Below, piece by piece: positions 13,497-15,638 of a stretch of 15,638 nucleotides of DNA (within the stretch, counting starts at the first letter, position 1; each line of letters opens with the position of its first letter). The position numbers and the translations under genes were made by a program. The notes under the pieces were generated by a model that was not told the DNA's origin, ran no database searches, and saw only the letters and a list, made by a program, of their open reading frames with translations. The DNA is from Paracoccaceae bacterium (GTDB lineage Bacteria > Pseudomonadota > Alphaproteobacteria > Rhodobacterales > Rhodobacteraceae): positions 1-15,638 of the forward strand of contig PUNI01000453.1 in assembly GCA_003551745.1 (NCBI GenBank), read 5' to 3'.

Positions 13497-15638
13497 TCAG
13501 AAAGCCGGCTTGGTCTGCCGGCGACGCTGGAACAGGATCACGAGGCCAAGCAGAAGGAGCGCGGGGAGGTAGAACACCTCGGCCGGCCACTGATCGGCCG
13601 GAACCTCCACCCGGGCCAGCAAAACCGGCTGGTCGGGGTCATAGAAGTCGAAGCCCTGCAGGTCGCGCTCGTAGGGCGAGCCGAACATCGGCTCTTCCAT
13701 GACCATCCGGCCGTCCTCGGGCATCAGGAAGAAGCCGATCGCGTCGAGCCGTTCGGCGCCGGACGCCTCCTCGGTGATGTCGTGGGGGATGGTGAGCGAG
13801 GTCATCCGGCCGGTCGCGAAATCCGGCCCTTCGACGACAAGGCGCATCTGGTCGCCGGGCTGCGCGGCATCGAGCGTCTGTTCGAAGGCGGTGGGGTCGG
13901 TCTGGGCGTAGGGCGGCTGTACCTGGTTGAGCCAGAAGTTCGGCACGAAGAGCGTGAAGGCCACCAGCAGCAGCGCGGCCGATTCCCAGATCCGCGAGCG
14001 GGCCAGGAAATAGCCCTGGGTGGCGGCGGCAAAGAGAAGCATCGCGAAGGTCGCCACCACGAAGACGCCCGCTGCCTGCATCAGCCCCATCGCTGTGCCC
14101 AGGTCGATCCCGTACAGGATGAGCGCGGGGTTGTAGATGAAGAGGAAGGGCAGCGCCACGGTGCGCAGGCTGTAGAAGAAGGCGGTGAACCCGGTGCGGA
14201 TCGGATCGCCGCCCGAGACGGCCGCAGCGGCGAAGCTCGCCAGCCCCACGGGCGGCGTCACATCGGCCATGATGCCGAAGTAGAAGACGAAGAGATGCGC
14301 CGCGATCAGCGGCACGATCAGCCCCTCCTGCGCGCCGAGGCTCACCACCACCGTGGCCATCAGCGAGGACACGACGATGTAGTTGGCCGTGGTGGGCAGA
14401 CCGAGGCCGAGGATCAGCGAGAACAGCCCCACCAGCACCAGCATGAGGAACAGGTTGCCCATCGACAGCACCTCGACCAGCCCGGCCAGTTCGGTGCCGA
14501 TCGGCGTGCGGGTGACGGTGGCCACGATCATGCCGGCCGCCCCGGTGGCCACCGCGATGCCGATCATGTTGCGCGCGCCACCGACCATGCCGTCGATGAG
14601 ATCCTGGAAGCCCGCCTTCAGCTCGGAGAGGACGGCCCCCGCCTGCCCGCGCATCAGCGCCTTGAGCGGGCGCTGGGTGACGATGATGAAGAGCATCGTC
14701 ATCACCGCGAAATAGGCCGACTTCGCGGGCGACTGGCGTTCGACCATCAGGAACCAGACCAGCACGAGGATCGGCAGCAGGAAATGCAGGCCCGAGGGGA
14801 AGACCTCGTTCATCTTGGGCAGCTTGATCTCCCGGGAGTTGGGATCGTCGAGCTCTAGGTCGGGGCGGCTGGCCGCGACCCAGAGCGCGGCGAGATAGAG
14901 AACCAGCACCACCCCCAGGAGCACCGGGTCGGTCAGCGCGGGCGCCGCGGCGCGCAGGAGGTTCACCCCTGCGATCACGCCGTAGAAGACGACGCCGGCG
15001 ACGACGAAGCCCGCGAAGGTCTTGAGCAGCATCGTCAGCAGGCTGCGGCCCTCGCCGAGGGCCGGCATGTCGTTCTTCAGCGCCTCGAGATGGACGATGT
15101 AGATCAGCGCGATGTAGGAGATCACCGCGGGCACGAAGGCGTGCTTGATGACGTCGAGATAGGAGATGCCGACGAACTCCACCATCAGGAAGGCCGCTGC
15201 GCCCATCACCGGCGGCATGATCTGGCCGTTGACCGAGGAGGAGACTTCGACGGCGCCGGCGCGCTCCGAGGTGAAGCCCACGCGCTTCATCAGCGGGATG
15301 GTGAAGGTGCCGGTGGTGACGACGTTGGCGATGGAGGAGCCCGAGATCAGGCCGGTGGCGCCGGAGCCCACCACGGCGGCCTTGGCCGGGCCGCCCCGCA
15401 GATGGCCAAGGCCGGCAAAGGCGAGCTTTATGAAGTAGTTGCCGGCGCCGGCCTTGTCGAGCAGCGCGCCGAACAGCACGAACAGGAAGACGAAGGCGGT
15501 GGAGACCCCCAGCGGGATGCCGAAGACGCCCTCGGTGGAGAGCCACTGGGTGTTGACCACGGCGGTGAAGGACCGCCCGGAATGCTCGATCAGTTCCGGG
15601 ATCAGCCAGCCGGTGCCGAAATAGCTGTAGGCGATGAA
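13497..15638 (-). CDS. TRAP transporter fused permease with C-terminal DUF3394-like domain (5' end cut by window edge)
   Basis: This is the membrane part of a tripartite ATP-independent transporter, TAXI type, in which the small (DctQ) and large (DctM) subunits are one chain. The visible 713 residues are open to the right edge and start within the DctM part or just before it. Typical stretches are AVVGSGATGLISGSSIANVV, SSVNGQIMPPVMGAAAF, GLGLPTTANYIVVSSLMATV and ADVTPPVGLASFAAAAVSGGD. After the last core spans, a soluble segment of about 130 residues (NFWLNQVQPPYAQTD... to EVPADQWPAEV) fits DUF3394, seen at the end of many such permeases, followed by one more span and a basic RRRRQTKPAF-type end. 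The periplasmic TAXI binding protein is expected beyond the right edge. Fused TAXI permeases carry organic acids such as 2-oxoglutarate and glutamate; the substrate here is unknown. Confidence 0.95.
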   Translation of the reverse strand, partial: FIAYSYFGTGWLIPELIEHSGRSFTAVVNTQWLSTEGVFGIPLGVSTAFVFLFVLFGALLDKAGAGNYFIKLAFAGLGHLRGGPAKAAVVGSGATGLISGSSIANVVTTGTFTIPLMKRVGFTSERAGAVEVSSSVNGQIMPPVMGAAAFLMVEFVGISYLDVIKHAFVPAVISYIALIYIVHLEALKNDMPALGEGRSLLTMLLKTFAGFVVAGVVFYGVIAGVNLLRAAAPALTDPVLLGVVLVLYLAALWVAASRPDLELDDPNSREIKLPKMNEVFPSGLHFLLPILVLVWFLMVERQSPAKSAYFAVMTMLFIIVTQRPLKALMRGQAGAVLSELKAGFQDLIDGMVGGARNMIGIAVATGAAGMIVATVTRTPIGTELAGLVEVLSMGNLFLMLVLVGLFSLILGLGLPTTANYIVVSSLMATVVVSLGAQEGLIVPLIAAHLFVFYFGIMADVTPPVGLASFAAAAVSGGDPIRTGFTAFFYSLRTVALPFLFIYNPALILYGIDLGTAMGLMQAAGVFVVATFAMLLFAAATQGYFLARSRIWESAALLLVAFTLFVPNFWLNQVQPPYAQTDPTAFEQTLDAAQPGDQMRLVVEGPDFATGRMTSLTIPHDITEEASGAERLDAIGFFLMPEDGRMVMEEPMFGSPYERDLQGFDFYDPDQPVLLARVEVPADQWPAEVFYLPALLLLGLVILFQRRRQTKPAF

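Noticed and set aside
11704..13572. A 622-residue open frame on the plus strand opposite the aminotransferase and usp genes
   Set aside because: No domain is recognisable and the minus strand carries intact catalytic motifs.
13639..15546. A 635-residue minus-strand frame overlapping the TRAP permease
   Set aside because: It is a +1 shadow full of Arg, Gly and His; the permease frame has the conserved TRAP motifs.

Overview
This window is GC-rich DNA (roughly 70 % GC by eye) from an alphaproteobacterium, most likely a Rhodobacteraceae-type organism. The reasons are the codon use, an RluB with a long basic tail, a DUF2927 lipoprotein, and the XpaC/TelA/SPFH/zinc-ribbon gene order. I see no tRNA, rRNA, insertion sequence, CRISPR array or phage gene. 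Coding density is very high. Ten annotated protein genes and one candidate small gene lie on the minus strand; two genes (arsR, acr3) lie on the plus strand.

Left block (1-2698, minus strand). A PfkB-type sugar kinase overlaps a D-aminoacyl-tRNA deacylase (dtd) by one base. A 216-base spacer follows, then a DEAD-box RNA helicase cut by the left edge. The kinase has lost two residues normally conserved in its family, including the catalytic Asp of the GAGD motif.

Central block (2830-8478, minus strand). This is the most interesting part. A candidate promoter and a 27-residue single-span membrane ORF precede XpaC, TelA, a DUF2927 lipoprotein, an SPFH protein with a C-terminal GYF_2-like domain, and a protein with two zinc ribbons and a C-terminal membrane anchor. 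The spacing is tight enough for one operon. The parts suggest a membrane- or envelope-stress assembly: an integral membrane protein, a coiled-coil cytosolic protein, a lipoprotein, a membrane-scaffold protein and a zinc-ribbon tail-anchored protein. XpaC-TelA pairs and SPFH/zinc-ribbon pairs are known separately in other bacteria. The combined set, and the small ORF in particular, are worth testing as one system.

Middle (8492-11461). rluB (23S rRNA pseudouridine synthase, with a low-complexity tail of about 230 residues) is divergent from a minimal arsenic operon, arsR-acr3. A perfect 9-bp inverted repeat lies in the 75-bp divergent spacer.

Right block (11468-15638, minus strand). A fused TRAP transporter permease cut by the right edge is followed by a UspA protein, a class III aminotransferase and a TusA-like protein, with gaps of only 11, 3 and 8 bases. 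This looks like one operon for uptake and transamination of an amino compound, with the Usp protein perhaps regulating the transporter. It converges on acr3 with 6 bases between the stop codons.
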